Source: JANQOH01 sp965243325
GTDB taxonomy: Bacteria; Pseudomonadota; Alphaproteobacteria; UBA7887
Reading direction: 5' to 3'
NCBI GenBank assembly: GCA_965243325.1
Contig: CBDEUQ010000003.1
Span: 434,001 to 498,000 of the forward strand
Length of the DNA stretch: 64,000 nt
The notes under the pieces are model-generated. The model did no database searches. It was not told the DNA's origin and saw only the letters and a list, made by a program, of their open reading frames with translations. The position numbers and the translations under genes are program-made. How positions within the stretch are numbered: the first letter of the stretch is position 1; every line of letters starts with the position of its first letter. This document shows, one piece after another, positions 7,840 through 15,665 of the stretch.

Positions 7840-10134
7840 CTAGTGGACGGCCTGGAGGAAGGCCGGGAGGTCCTCGCCGTTGGCGACCGGCGGCGGGGCC
7901 TCGGGGTCGTGTCCGTTGGCGGTGGGGTCGTCGGGGTCGACGGCGTCCGGCTGGGTAGCGGAGGTGTCTGCGGCGGGGGCCTCGTTGTTGGCGGTGTCGG
8001 CGCCGGCGGTATCGGCGTCGGTGGTGGCAACCGCGGCGGAGTCGGGGTCGGCGGTGGAGGCGTCCGCGGTGTCGTCCGGGGTGGCGGTGTCGAAGGCCGC
8101 GAAGCCGGGCATGGTCCACTTGAGCGCGTCTGCGTGGATGGCGGCGGTGATGCCGAGCGGGGTGTCGCCGGCGGCGAAGGCCTCTTCCATGGCGGCCGCG
8201 AGGTCGGGCTTCTTGAGCTTGGAGCGCGCGGACGCCCAGGCGGCGCCGAGCGTTTCGCGGGCGATTTCGAGGATCCGGCCCTTCTTGATGCGCGACCAGT
8301 AGAGGTCGGCGATCGGGCGGACGTGCTTGGCGAAGTCGATGTCGAGGCGCGCGACGGTGGCCTCGATCTCCGGGCGCGCTTCGTGCTCGAAGGCGAGCTG
8401 GCCCTTGACGGTTAGCGCGATCGCGGCGGCGAAGAGGGCCTGCTTCTTGCGCGCGGAGAGGGCGCACAGGGCGGCGAAGGATTCGGCGTCGTCCTGGATT
8501 TCCATCCAGTCGAGCGAGAGGTGCGAACGGTCCTCGAGCATGGCCTCGCCGGGCGACCAGTCGGCGAAGTTGTCGTCGGCGGCGCGGAGGTACGGGCGAT
8601 CCGCGGTCTGCTTGGTGGTGATATCGAGGGCGGTGGGCTTGTACGTGACGCAGAAGACGGTGCGGCAGACCTGGAAGACGACGAGGTCGAACGCGGCCTT
8701 GAAGTTTTTGGCGAGATGCGCCTTGACGAGGGCGTTGCGGACGGCGCGGAGGTCGTCGGCGAGGCCGATGCCGACGCCGGCGTCGGAGCGGGCCTTGGCG
8801 CTGGGGTCGACCGGGGCGGCGACGGGGTGGGTCATGGCCGGCGGTTCGACGTTGGAGGCGGGAACGGTGGCGACCGGGGTGCTGGCGTCGGTCGCGGGAT
8901 TGGCGGCGGGATTGGTGTCGGCGCCGTTGGCGACGGTGGCGGGATCGTGCTTGGCGGGGACGTCCTCGGGGCGGACGAGACCCTGGATGACTTCGAGGGT
9001 GCCGTCGCTCGCAATGGTCGCGATGCAGCCGGCGATCGCGATGTCCTGCGGCCGGAAGACGGCCCGGGCGTTGATCTGGGCGTCGATGGCCTCGAGGCGG
9101 GGCTCGATGCTTTCGGCCTCCCTGTCGAGGTCGTCCGTCCAGTCTTCCTCGTTGATGTTGGCGAGCTCTTCGGCGCGGTCGCGGAGGCGTTGGATTTCGG
9201 TTTCCTCGTCGGGGGTGGGGTCGGCGGCGACCGGGTGGACGCGGCCGTAGCGGGCGGTGTCCTGCCACTGGACTTCGACGGTCGGGATGGCCCACTTCCA
9301 GCGGGTGGCGAGTTCGTCCGCCGCGGCCTGGAGTTTGGCGTGTGCGAGCTGCTGCAGGAGGGCGGGGTCCTCGAACCAACTGCCGGTCTGGTCGTGCTCT
9401 GCGAAGAGGTCGCGGGAGATCGTGCCGCCGGCGGCCTCGTATTCGTCGGCGCCGACGTAGCGGGCGATGGAGGCGTTGCCGGGGACCCTGTTCTCGGTGA
9501 GGGCGCGTTTCACCTGCCACGACGTCGGGCGGTAGCCCTGGCCGTCGACCTGCTCGAGAACGGCCAACTGGCGGGTGTGGTCGGTGGTGACGGTGAAGGC
9601 CTGGAGGGTTGCGAGGTCGATCTTGTCGGCGCGGTAGGCGTCGAGGACGGCGGGGGCGGCCTTGCCCATGCTGAGGCGGCGTTCGACGGTGCGCTCGGAG
9701 ACGCCGAAGCGCGCCGCGATGGAGGCGACGGTCGATCCGGTGGCCTCGAGGGCGGCGAAGGCGACAACCTGGTCGGCGGGGTGCATGGCGATGCGGACCG
9801 CGTTCTCGGCCAGCGAGAGTTCGGCTCCGTCGGCGTCGGCCGCGATCTTGCACGGGACCGCGTGGTTCTTCGGGAGGTCGCCGGCGTCGACGAGGGCCTG
9901 GATCGCGAGGAGGCGGCGGCCGCCGGCGACGACGGCGTATTTCTGGGTGCGGCCCTTCTTGGCGTCGGGGCGCGCGACCAGGTTCTCGAGGAGGCCGTGC
10001 GCGCGGATGGAGGCCTCGAGCTGCTTCTGCTCGGCGGCGTCGGGGCTGGTCTTGCGGACGTTCTCGGGAGCGAGAACGAGGTGTGCGATCGGGACGTGTC
10101 GAATGTCCGTCTCGGCGGTTGCGGGCTTCGTCAT
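7840..10134 (-). CDS. ParB/Spo0J-family DNA-binding protein, plasmid type
   Basis: 764 residues, much longer than chromosomal ParB. The N-terminal ParB/sulfiredoxin-like domain has the nucleotide-binding signature GGRRLLA (71-77, canonical G-x-R-R-x-x-A) and ENVRI-like motif at 110-114. A helix-turn-helix follows (SIAARFGVSERTVERRL, about 138-154). Residues beyond 280 are unlike partition ParB, with an Ala/Pro/Thr/Asp-rich middle and an acidic low-complexity C-terminus. No ParA lies beside it, so it may act in gene regulation or element maintenance instead of classic partition. The ATG at 10134 has GGAG at proper spacing; an ATG eight codons earlier (10158) lacks one. Confidence 0.87.
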   Translation of the reverse strand: MTKPATAETDIRHVPIAHLVLAPENVRKTSPDAAEQKQLEASIRAHGLLENLVARPDAKKGRTQKYAVVAGGRRLLAIQALVDAGDLPKNHAVPCKIAADADGAELSLAENAVRIAMHPADQVVAFAALEATGSTVASIAARFGVSERTVERRLSMGKAAPAVLDAYRADKIDLATLQAFTVTTDHTRQLAVLEQVDGQGYRPTSWQVKRALTENRVPGNASIARYVGADEYEAAGGTISRDLFAEHDQTGSWFEDPALLQQLAHAKLQAAADELATRWKWAIPTVEVQWQDTARYGRVHPVAADPTPDEETEIQRLRDRAEELANINEEDWTDDLDREAESIEPRLEAIDAQINARAVFRPQDIAIAGCIATIASDGTLEVIQGLVRPEDVPAKHDPATVANGADTNPAANPATDASTPVATVPASNVEPPAMTHPVAAPVDPSAKARSDAGVGIGLADDLRAVRNALVKAHLAKNFKAAFDLVVFQVCRTVFCVTYKPTALDITTKQTADRPYLRAADDNFADWSPGEAMLEDRSHLSLDWMEIQDDAESFAALCALSARKKQALFAAAIALTVKGQLAFEHEARPEIEATVARLDIDFAKHVRPIADLYWSRIKKGRILEIARETLGAAWASARSKLKKPDLAAAMEEAFAAGDTPLGITAAIHADALKWTMPGFAAFDTATPDDTADASTADPDSAAVATTDADTAGADTANNEAPAADTSATQPDAVDPDDPTANGHDPEAPPPVANGEDLPAFLQAVH

Positions 10135-10206
10135 GCTTGGCTCCAATTCTCGGGACATCGAGGGCCGCGGGATGCGGCGATGATGGATCCCGGATTGCGG
10201 TTGGAA

Positions 10207-11109
10207 TCAGCCGCCCTCTACCTCTGCGGTCGGGGTGCGGTGGCGGGGGGCGGGCGTGGTGGCGGGGTGGTGTGGGGATCGGGGTTTGGTGCGTGGTTCG
10301 GTGGGGCCGGGGACGCCGGTCAAGTCGGGGAGGAAGCGGCGCGAAAGCGAGAGCGTGTGGTTGAAGCGGCGTTCCAGCTCGACGTAGCGGTGATAGAGGC
10401 GGGGGCGTAGGCGGGCGGCGAGGCGGAGGTCCTCGGCCGACGAGAAGATGCAGAAGCTGCACGAGCATCGCCGGGCGCCCTGCGCGTAGACCCAATGCGG
10501 GAGCTGTCCGGCGGCGCGGATTGTTGCGAAGACCTGCTGGTCGGTGAGTTCGTAGAGGGGGAGCCAGTCGTACCAGCGGCGGCCGGCCCTGGAGTTGCGG
10601 TTGTTGAAGGCCCACGGGTCGCGGTTTTCGCGGTCGCGGCTTTCGGTTCGCCGGATCCCGATGGCGTTGATGATGCGGCCGCGGTGGTATGGGTTGCGCT
10701 TGAGGTAGCGGCGCAGCTCGCGTTCGATCGGGCCGCGTTTGAGTTCAGACGTGCAGTAGCGAGTGCGCTTGGAGGGGAACATCGTGCGCTCGGCGATGCG
10801 GTCGAGGAGGGTCTTGCCGGACGCGATCGGGGCGAGGATGAGCGGGACCTGGTCGGGAAGCGTGGCGCGGATGTGGTCGAGGGTGCCGGGCCAGTCGACG
10901 TCGCGGAGGGGGGCGTGGACGACGAGGAGCTGCTCGGGCGGGACGATCCGGGACAGGAGGATCGTCATGCACTGGCTGTCCTTGCCGCCGCTCGAGTTGA
11001 CGGCAAGGAGCGCGCCGTCGTCGAGGAGGGCCTGACATTCCGGGGGGATCGGGATGTCGGGGAAGGTGTCGGGGGGAACGTCGGGTCGGGCGGGGCGTTG
11101 TGCCTTCAT
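10207..11109 (-). CDS. PP-loop enzyme, PAPS reductase-like (first copy)
   Basis: 300 residues. The PP-loop SGGKDSQ (40-46) marks the adenylate-binding site of the PAPS reductase/ATP pyrophosphatase family. Cysteines at 119 (YCTSELKR) and 215, 217, 220 (CSCSFC) could hold an iron-sulfur cluster, as in DndC-like and related enzymes. Sulfate assimilation is unlikely: no cysH partners are present, and such proteins are typical plasmid and phage cargo of unknown substrate. It lies directly upstream (in transcription) of the ParB-like gene. A second, divergent PP-loop gene is at 17253-18182. Chemistry on DNA or tRNA sulfur is a possibility only. Confidence 0.85.
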   Translation of the reverse strand: MKAQRPARPDVPPDTFPDIPIPPECQALLDDGALLAVNSSGGKDSQCMTILLSRIVPPEQLLVVHAPLRDVDWPGTLDHIRATLPDQVPLILAPIASGKTLLDRIAERTMFPSKRTRYCTSELKRGPIERELRRYLKRNPYHRGRIINAIGIRRTESRDRENRDPWAFNNRNSRAGRRWYDWLPLYELTDQQVFATIRAAGQLPHWVYAQGARRCSCSFCIFSSAEDLRLAARLRPRLYHRYVELERRFNHTLSLSRRFLPDLTGVPGPTEPRTKPRSPHHPATTPAPRHRTPTAEVEGG

Positions 11110-11142
11110 GGGGTCCCGGGGGGTGTGAGGGTGCGGCGTCGG

Positions 11143-11373
11143 TCAGCGGAGCGCCCGGGCGAGATGGCCGGCGTAGACGCCGACGGCGCGCCAGTAACAA
11201 GCCATGGGGGCCTTGTGGCGGCGCCATTGGAGTTCGGCACGGGCGATGGCGTCGGCCCTTAGGTCGAGGAGGGCGGTGCGGAGGGCCTGGCGGGCTTCGG
11301 GCGGGAGCGCGGCGAAGGTCGACCGCCAGGCTTTCTTCAGATCGGAATCGGCGCGATGGATGGTGGGGCGCAT
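11143..11373 (-). CDS. Small basic protein, function unknown
   Basis: 76 residues, arginine- and alanine-rich and predicted helical (AWRSTFAALPPEARQALRT). It starts MRPTIHRADSD and ends HLARALR. No family recognised. It is kept because it fills the slot between two convincing genes in the same orientation. Confidence 0.55.
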   Translation of the reverse strand: MRPTIHRADSDLKKAWRSTFAALPPEARQALRTALLDLRADAIARAELQWRRHKAPMACYWRAVGVYAGHLARALR

Positions 11374-11444
11374 GGGTGCCTCGTTGGAAGGATTGCGGGA
11401 GGCGGCGCGGGGTTGGGAGCGAGTCGGGCCTCGCGGTCCTGGAG

Positions 11445-11861
11445 TCAGTCGTCTTCGGGAAACATGATGGTGATGACCGGTTCGCCGTCGTCGCCGCCGG
11501 AGAGGGCGACGATCGGGTGGTGCTTGCGCGGCGGGTTCCGGCTGTCGCGGCCGTCCTGGCGGATGTCCCGGACGAGGACGGTCATGGTGAAGCGGTCGGT
11601 CTGGCGGTTGCGACGGGCGTAGACGGCGGCCATCCAGACGACGTCCCAGAGGCGCCCCTTCTCGTCCTGGTAACCGCGATAGTCCTCGGGGAGCCGGACG
11701 AGGCGGGTCCAGACCGTGCGGGTGATGGCCATGGGGATCGTGAATCCGGCCTCGCGCGCGGTGGCGGTGACGTCGACGAGGATGCCGTCGGAGATCGCCT
11801 GGGCGCGGGTGTAGAGGGAGACGATCGGGCCGAAATCGGGGTAGGCGTTGGATTGAGCCAT
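11445..11861 (-). CDS. Plasmid/phage protein of the YTRAQAI-x-DG family (DUF6573-like)
   Basis: 138 residues. The N-terminus (SLYTRAQAISDGILVDVTA) is the hallmark of a small family spread among plasmids, phages and islands that I believe is catalogued as DUF6573; that name is from memory. The middle holds TVWTRLVRLPEDYRGYQDEKG and a basic patch, and the end is acidic. No enzyme motif is visible. It is preceded by the 76-residue unknown in gene order on the chromosome and is transcribed with the rest of the block. Confidence 0.72.
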   Translation of the reverse strand: MAQSNAYPDFGPIVSLYTRAQAISDGILVDVTATAREAGFTIPMAITRTVWTRLVRLPEDYRGYQDEKGRLWDVVWMAAVYARRNRQTDRFTMTVLVRDIRQDGRDSRNPPRKHHPIVALSGGDDGEPVITIMFPEDD

Positions 11862-11928
11862 GGTGTGTGTCCCGTGGCGAGTGGAAGGGATTCGGAGGTG
11901 CGGAGGGGAGCGCGGGGAGGGTCGCGGG

Positions 11929-12345
11929 TCAGGCGAGCTCGTGGCGTGCGAGGGAGATGGCGATGTCGAAGGTGTGCAGGATGGTGCCGTGGTCGGTGGC
12001 GTCGTTGTAGATCGGCATTTGTGTGTAGCGGCCGAGGGTGAGGGCGGAGACCGCGGTGTCGAGCAGGCGGGCGGCGCGCTCGCCGGCGTGCTGGGTTTCG
12101 GCGGGGACGTGGAGCGTTTCGGACGTGCGGTACATGCTGCGCGTCACGGCGCCGTCGGCGCACCAGGCGACGGCGTCCTTGCTGTCAGGAGTGGCCGGGT
12201 CGCCGTGCTTGTCGCGGGCGGGGGTTCCCCTGGTCCATTTCTCGGGGTCGGAAATGAGCGTGCGGGCGTCGACGAGAAGCGAGAGCGGGGTCGGGGTGCC
12301 GGTGTCGACGGGAAGGGTGAGCGGGATCGGGGTGCTGGCGTCCAT
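11929..12345 (-). CDS. Small mobile-element protein (DUF6197-like)
   Basis: 138 residues. The central sequence LISDPEKWTRGTPARD, then AVAWCADGAV, resembles a family I recall as DUF6197, in which a conserved W-x-x-G...ARD is followed by A-x-x-W-C-A-x-G-A. Such proteins occur in actinobacterial, proteobacterial and phage genomes with no known role. The ATG at 12345 was chosen because the upstream extension has the composition of a non-coding frame. It lies 2 bp from the end of the next gene upstream. Confidence 0.68.
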   Translation of the reverse strand: MDASTPIPLTLPVDTGTPTPLSLLVDARTLISDPEKWTRGTPARDKHGDPATPDSKDAVAWCADGAVTRSMYRTSETLHVPAETQHAGERAARLLDTAVSALTLGRYTQMPIYNDATDHGTILHTFDIAISLARHELA

Positions 12346-12347
12346 GG

Positions 12348-12626
12348 TCAGGATGGCTCCCGGGTTGTGCTGAGAGGGTCGGCGCGGGGCGTCGGGGGAT
12401 CGAGGACGTCGGCGGCTTCGCAAAGGTGCTTGGCGGTGTTGCGGAGCCCCGTGGCGGCGTCGCGGAGACAGCGGGCGCTGGTCCGGGCGTCGGGATAGAG
12501 GTCGGGGTCGGAGGTCCATGAAATCCAGAAGGCGAGCTTGGAGAGGGTCTTGAGTGCGTTCTCGAGGGCGTTGGCGGGGACGCCGTGTACGGCGCGGCGT
12601 AAGGGGGCAGAGGGGTCGGCCGTCAT
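12348..12626 (-). CDS. Small helical protein, translationally coupled
   Basis: 92 residues, no family recognised, likely helical (NALENALKTLSKLAFWISWT and later LRDAATGLRNTAKHLCEAAD). Its ATG at 12626 overlaps the TGA of the upstream mini-gene as ATGA, which decides the start over an in-frame extension and suggests coupled translation. Confidence 0.6.
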   Translation of the reverse strand: MTADPSAPLRRAVHGVPANALENALKTLSKLAFWISWTSDPDLYPDARTSARCLRDAATGLRNTAKHLCEAADVLDPPTPRADPLSTTREPS

Positions 12627-12727
12627 GTCGGGTCGGGGCCGGGGGCGTATGTCGGGTTCGGGGTGCATGTGGCGACGGTGGCTTTCCAGTCGCAGCAGCC
12701 GCATGTGACGGGGCGTTCGTCGGGCAT
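12623..12727 (-). CDS. 34-residue cysteine-containing mini-protein
   Basis: The ORF reads MPDERPVTCGCCDWKATVAT followed by 14 residues. CGCC plus a later CTPNP could bind a metal as a small zinc ribbon. Its stop overlaps the next gene's start as ATGA, the same junction used elsewhere in this block, which argues that it is translated despite its size. No named family is known to me. Confidence 0.5.
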   Translation of the reverse strand: MPDERPVTCGCCDWKATVATCTPNPTYAPGPDPT

Positions 12728-12789
12728 GGGTGCCTCCGTTGGTCGTGGCGTCGGTTCGATGGGCCGGAAGGGGGAAGGGTCCGGGGGAG

Positions 12790-14124
12790 TCAGGCGGCGA
12801 CGTTGACGTACTCTCCCCAGGGCGCGGTCTGCTTGAGGCGGGCGTCGGGCTTCCCGAAATCGCACCAGAGGACGGGGTAGGGGGGTTCGTGGTCGGGGAA
12901 GTCGGAGCACTCCATGTCGGTGAAGTAGATGCAGACGCCGGGGATGACGTCGTTCTCTTCGAGCCAGGCGAAGCCGGGGCGGAAGTCGGTGCCGCCGCGG
13001 CCCTTGATGTCGATGGTCTCGGGAACGTCGTCGGCGGTGTAGTGGACCGCGTCGCGGACCCGGGTGTCGACCTGGATGATGTGGATGTTCTCGGGGCGGA
13101 TCTCCTCGACGATCTTTCGGAGTTCGGCCCAGAAGATGGCGAGGATGTCTTTGGGGAGCGACCACGAGCTGTCGATGAGGAAGGCGATGGTGTTGATCCC
13201 GTCGGAGCGAATCGAGGGAAGGTAGAGGCCGGAGTCGATGAATCGCCTGTTGGGAACGCTCCAGGAATAGTCGTGGGCGGTCGCGTCGGTCATGTAGCGC
13301 CGGAGGCAGGGGCGCCAGTCGAGGATGGTTGCGTGGGCGGACTCGATGGTCTCCGCGACCTGTCCGGGAACCATGCCCTGGGCGCGGGCGATGTTGAGCG
13401 ACTGGTGCATGGCCTCGTCCCAGGCCTGTTCCTCGGCGGTGACGTCGAGGGGCGCGGGGTCGGGGTCGTCGCCCTGCGGGGTGCGGTCCTGGGCGTCCAT
13501 GACTTCGCCGGTGCCGGATGGATCGTGGCTTGGGGTGTCGGAGGAGGGATCGCCGGGGTCGTCGGGGTCGGCGGGGTCGTCGGCGCCGGGAGGTCTGTTA
13601 TTGTCGGATGATTGGTTCGGCGTGGAGTCGTCGGGATCGCCGGGAGCGGCGGAGGGATCGGGGGGGCCGTCGCCGGGCTGGGGCTCGGGCGTCGGGGATT
13701 GGTCGTCGGAGTCGTCGGGGTGCTGCGCGAGCTGGTCGTAGGCCTGTTCGACGGAGAGGTCTTCCCATGCGCGGGCGTCGGGGGGCAGCACGAAACCGGC
13801 TTCCTGGATGAGCGCATGGGTCACGAGTTGCGATGCCATTTGCCATCGCTCGGGATCGCGGTTGCCGCGGCGAGTGTGGTGCTTGAGTGCGCAGGCCATG
13901 ACGACGCGGGCCATGGCGGTCTCGATGAAGTGCGACTCGGTGGCGGCGATCCACTCGGGGTTGTAGCGGATTTGCTGCCCGTCGGTGGCGAGGGTCTCGC
14001 GGGTCGGATCGGCGGTGAGCGGAAGGCGAAGGACGAGGTTTCCGAAGAACGGCTGCTTCCGGAGGAGTTCGGTGACGCAATCGCTCATGCGCCGGGCGGA
14101 CTCGTGAAGGACGCCGGCGGGCAT
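12790..14124 (-). CDS. vWA/DUF2201 protein (CobT-like partner of the MoxR ATPase)
   Basis: 444 residues. Residues 1-125 resemble the DUF2201 putative metallopeptidase-like domain (KHHTRRGNRDPERWQMASQL near 81-100, GFVLPP near 110). Residues 135-230 are a very acidic, proline-rich linker. The C-terminal von Willebrand A domain has an intact MIDAS, D318-S-S320-W-S322, after IAFLI. vWA proteins of this type work with MoxR/CobS-type AAA ATPases, as in cobaltochelatase CobS-CobT and in phage relatives; here the ATPase is at 15666-16691. Its start and the upstream gene's stop overlap as TGATG. With no cobalamin-synthesis genes nearby, a chelatase role is not supported; a remodelling role is more likely. 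Confidence 0.83.
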   Translation of the reverse strand: MPAGVLHESARRMSDCVTELLRKQPFFGNLVLRLPLTADPTRETLATDGQQIRYNPEWIAATESHFIETAMARVVMACALKHHTRRGNRDPERWQMASQLVTHALIQEAGFVLPPDARAWEDLSVEQAYDQLAQHPDDSDDQSPTPEPQPGDGPPDPSAAPGDPDDSTPNQSSDNNRPPGADDPADPDDPGDPSSDTPSHDPSGTGEVMDAQDRTPQGDDPDPAPLDVTAEEQAWDEAMHQSLNIARAQGMVPGQVAETIESAHATILDWRPCLRRYMTDATAHDYSWSVPNRRFIDSGLYLPSIRSDGINTIAFLIDSSWSLPKDILAIFWAELRKIVEEIRPENIHIIQVDTRVRDAVHYTADDVPETIDIKGRGGTDFRPGFAWLEENDVIPGVCIYFTDMECSDFPDHEPPYPVLWCDFGKPDARLKQTAPWGEYVNVAA

Positions 14125-15023
14125 CAGGCGGCCTGCTGGAATTGTGGCGCAGGGGTGGCGAAGTAGCCGGAAAATTTCTCCGCGAGTTCGGCGGCGTCCT
14201 GCTTGACGCGGGCCCGGGCGACCGGGTCGAAGGTCTTGGAGGGGCGCAGCGTGTCGGGGTCGACCGCGGCGATCTTGTCGTTCACCTGGGCGCAGAGCGC
14301 GGCGAGTGTGTCGTCGCCGAAGATGTTGAGGCGCGGGACGATGGCGACCAGATCGCGGATGTTTTCGATCATGGAGTTCCGGAAGATCAACGGCTTGCCG
14401 TCGTCGGCTTCCTGCAGGCGGTCGGAGACGTGGGTGACGGCCTGGCCGAGCCGGCGGTAGAGGTCGCCGATGGCGCCGTGGAGCTGGTCCTGGATGTGCG
14501 CCTCGAGGTCGCGCTTGACGCGGTCGGTGTCCTCGGAGGCCAGCTTGGCGATGAAATGCTCGGCATCCGGGACGGGGTTGATGCGGTAGCGGATCGCGAA
14601 TTTTGCGTGCAGCGCGGCCTTCGGGGGATAGTCCTCGATGCGGAAGAGCTTGCCGAGGTCGATGCGCGCGCGGTCGACGTGCTCATCGTATTCGGCGATG
14701 AAGGCGTTGCGGTGGCGGACAACCTTCTCCTGAAGGCTGCTGAGGTGGCTGGTGTAGTGGTCGTAGTTGGCGACCGTGAGGAGGCGCGCGCCCTTGGCGT
14801 CCCAGGGCAAGGTGTTCTCGTAGTGGGTCGTGCGGGCCTCGCTCATGGTGGCGGCGAGGGCGGAGAACGCGCTCTTGGGGAGCAGGCGCTTGTTGTAGCG
14901 GCCGGACGAGGTCGAGGCGTCGTGGGCGACGGCGACGGAGTCGCTGGCCTGGCGGTCGTACAGGTGGCCGGACCATGACGAGATGTTGAGGACGACGAGC
15001 ATGGCGTCGCGATTGAGGTCCAT
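14124..15023 (-). CDS. DUF3150-like protein, third member of the MoxR-vWA module
   Basis: 299 residues. Sequences such as MLVVLNISSWSGHLYDRQAS, then SGRYNKRLLP and HYENTLPWDAKGARLL match my memory of DUF3150, a family that travels with MoxR ATPases and vWA proteins in phages and islands. It has no membrane segment and looks largely helical. It overlaps the vWA gene by one base (TGATG), so the two are probably made in fixed proportion. Function unknown; an adaptor or substrate of the ATPase-vWA pair is inferred from position. Confidence 0.75.
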   Translation of the reverse strand: MDLNRDAMLVVLNISSWSGHLYDRQASDSVAVAHDASTSSGRYNKRLLPKSAFSALAATMSEARTTHYENTLPWDAKGARLLTVANYDHYTSHLSSLQEKVVRHRNAFIAEYDEHVDRARIDLGKLFRIEDYPPKAALHAKFAIRYRINPVPDAEHFIAKLASEDTDRVKRDLEAHIQDQLHGAIGDLYRRLGQAVTHVSDRLQEADDGKPLIFRNSMIENIRDLVAIVPRLNIFGDDTLAALCAQVNDKIAAVDPDTLRPSKTFDPVARARVKQDAAELAEKFSGYFATPAPQFQQAA

Positions 15024-15101
15024 GGGGATCTCCTCTCGGGCTGTCGGATCATGGAGGCGGGGCGGCGATGGACGGCGAGGGGGTGTCGTGCTCGGGATCG
15101 G

Positions 15102-15332
15102 TCAGCGGTGGGAAACGAGCGGGTATGCGCGGTGTTCGTGCAGCGCGAGGCGCATCTCGATGAAATTCGGCCAGGGATCGGTGCCGGCGGGGTAGCTGTA
15201 ATATCCGCGCGTGGCGCATCGGACGCCCCTGGCTTCGGCTGCGCGCATGACGGTCGTGGTGAGCCGGTGGGGGAGGTAGAGGATGACCGACTTCGTGGCG
15301 AGCGAGAGGGTGACGCGATGAATGGTGCCCAT
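15102..15332 (-). CDS. Small protein, function unknown
   Basis: 76 residues (starts MGTIHRVTLSLATKSVILYL, ends PLVSHR). It has a hydrophobic stretch near residues 8-20 too short to call a membrane segment, followed by a basic region with two cysteine/tyrosine-rich turns (RCATRGYYSYPAG). It lies between the two-repeat protein and the DUF3150-like gene, inside the MoxR-vWA module. Confidence 0.55.
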   Translation of the reverse strand: MGTIHRVTLSLATKSVILYLPHRLTTTVMRAAEARGVRCATRGYYSYPAGTDPWPNFIEMRLALHEHRAYPLVSHR

Positions 15333-15348
15333 CTGAGGGTCTCCGGAG

Positions 15349-15654
15349 CTATCGGATGGTGCAGGCGGGAACGTCGAGGACGAGCGCGAGCGCGGCCTTG
15401 GCGGCGTCGCGGGTGGTCGCCCGCACGGTGTAGTGGCGCGAGGGGAGGTCGCCGGGCGGGTAGTGCGTGAGGGTCCAGGCAGCGGGGACGTCGGACCGTG
15501 GGCTGGTCGGGGTCGGGAGGGGTCGGAGGGTTGCGGCGGGGACGTGGAGTTCGCGCGAGAGCTTGGCGCGCGCGGCGTCGGGGGTGGGGGTCCGGACGAC
15601 GGCCTCGCGCGAGGGGGCGTCGCCGGGCGGGTAGTGGATGAAGGGCCAGTGCAT
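15349..15654 (-). CDS. Two-repeat small protein (WxxxHYPPGDxPSR repeats)
   Basis: 101 residues made of two copies of a 42-residue unit. Copy 1 (3-44) contains WPFIHYPPGDAPSR and ends VPAATLR. Copy 2 (60-101) contains WTLTHYPPGDLPSR and ends VPACTIR. Both share DAA+K/RA...L-x-VPA. A short proline-rich linker joins them. The duplication at protein level supports a real gene with a small repeated fold, perhaps recognising a partner. No family recognised. It sits 11 bp after the MoxR gene, so it is probably co-translated with it. Confidence 0.72.
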   Translation of the reverse strand: MHWPFIHYPPGDAPSREAVVRTPTPDAARAKLSRELHVPAATLRPLPTPTSPRSDVPAAWTLTHYPPGDLPSRHYTVRATTRDAAKAALALVLDVPACTIR

Positions 15655-15665
15655 GGGCGTCTGCT

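Noticed and set aside
8521..10410. 629-residue plus-strand frame opposite the ParB gene
   Set aside because: Glycine/valine/aspartate-rich shadow of the ParB coding strand.
6029..10615. A single 1528-residue frame covering the GHKL gene and beyond
   Set aside because: Upstream of 7762 it is the arginine/proline-rich antisense-like frame of the ParB gene; the ATG at 7762 with GGAG starts the GHKL domain.
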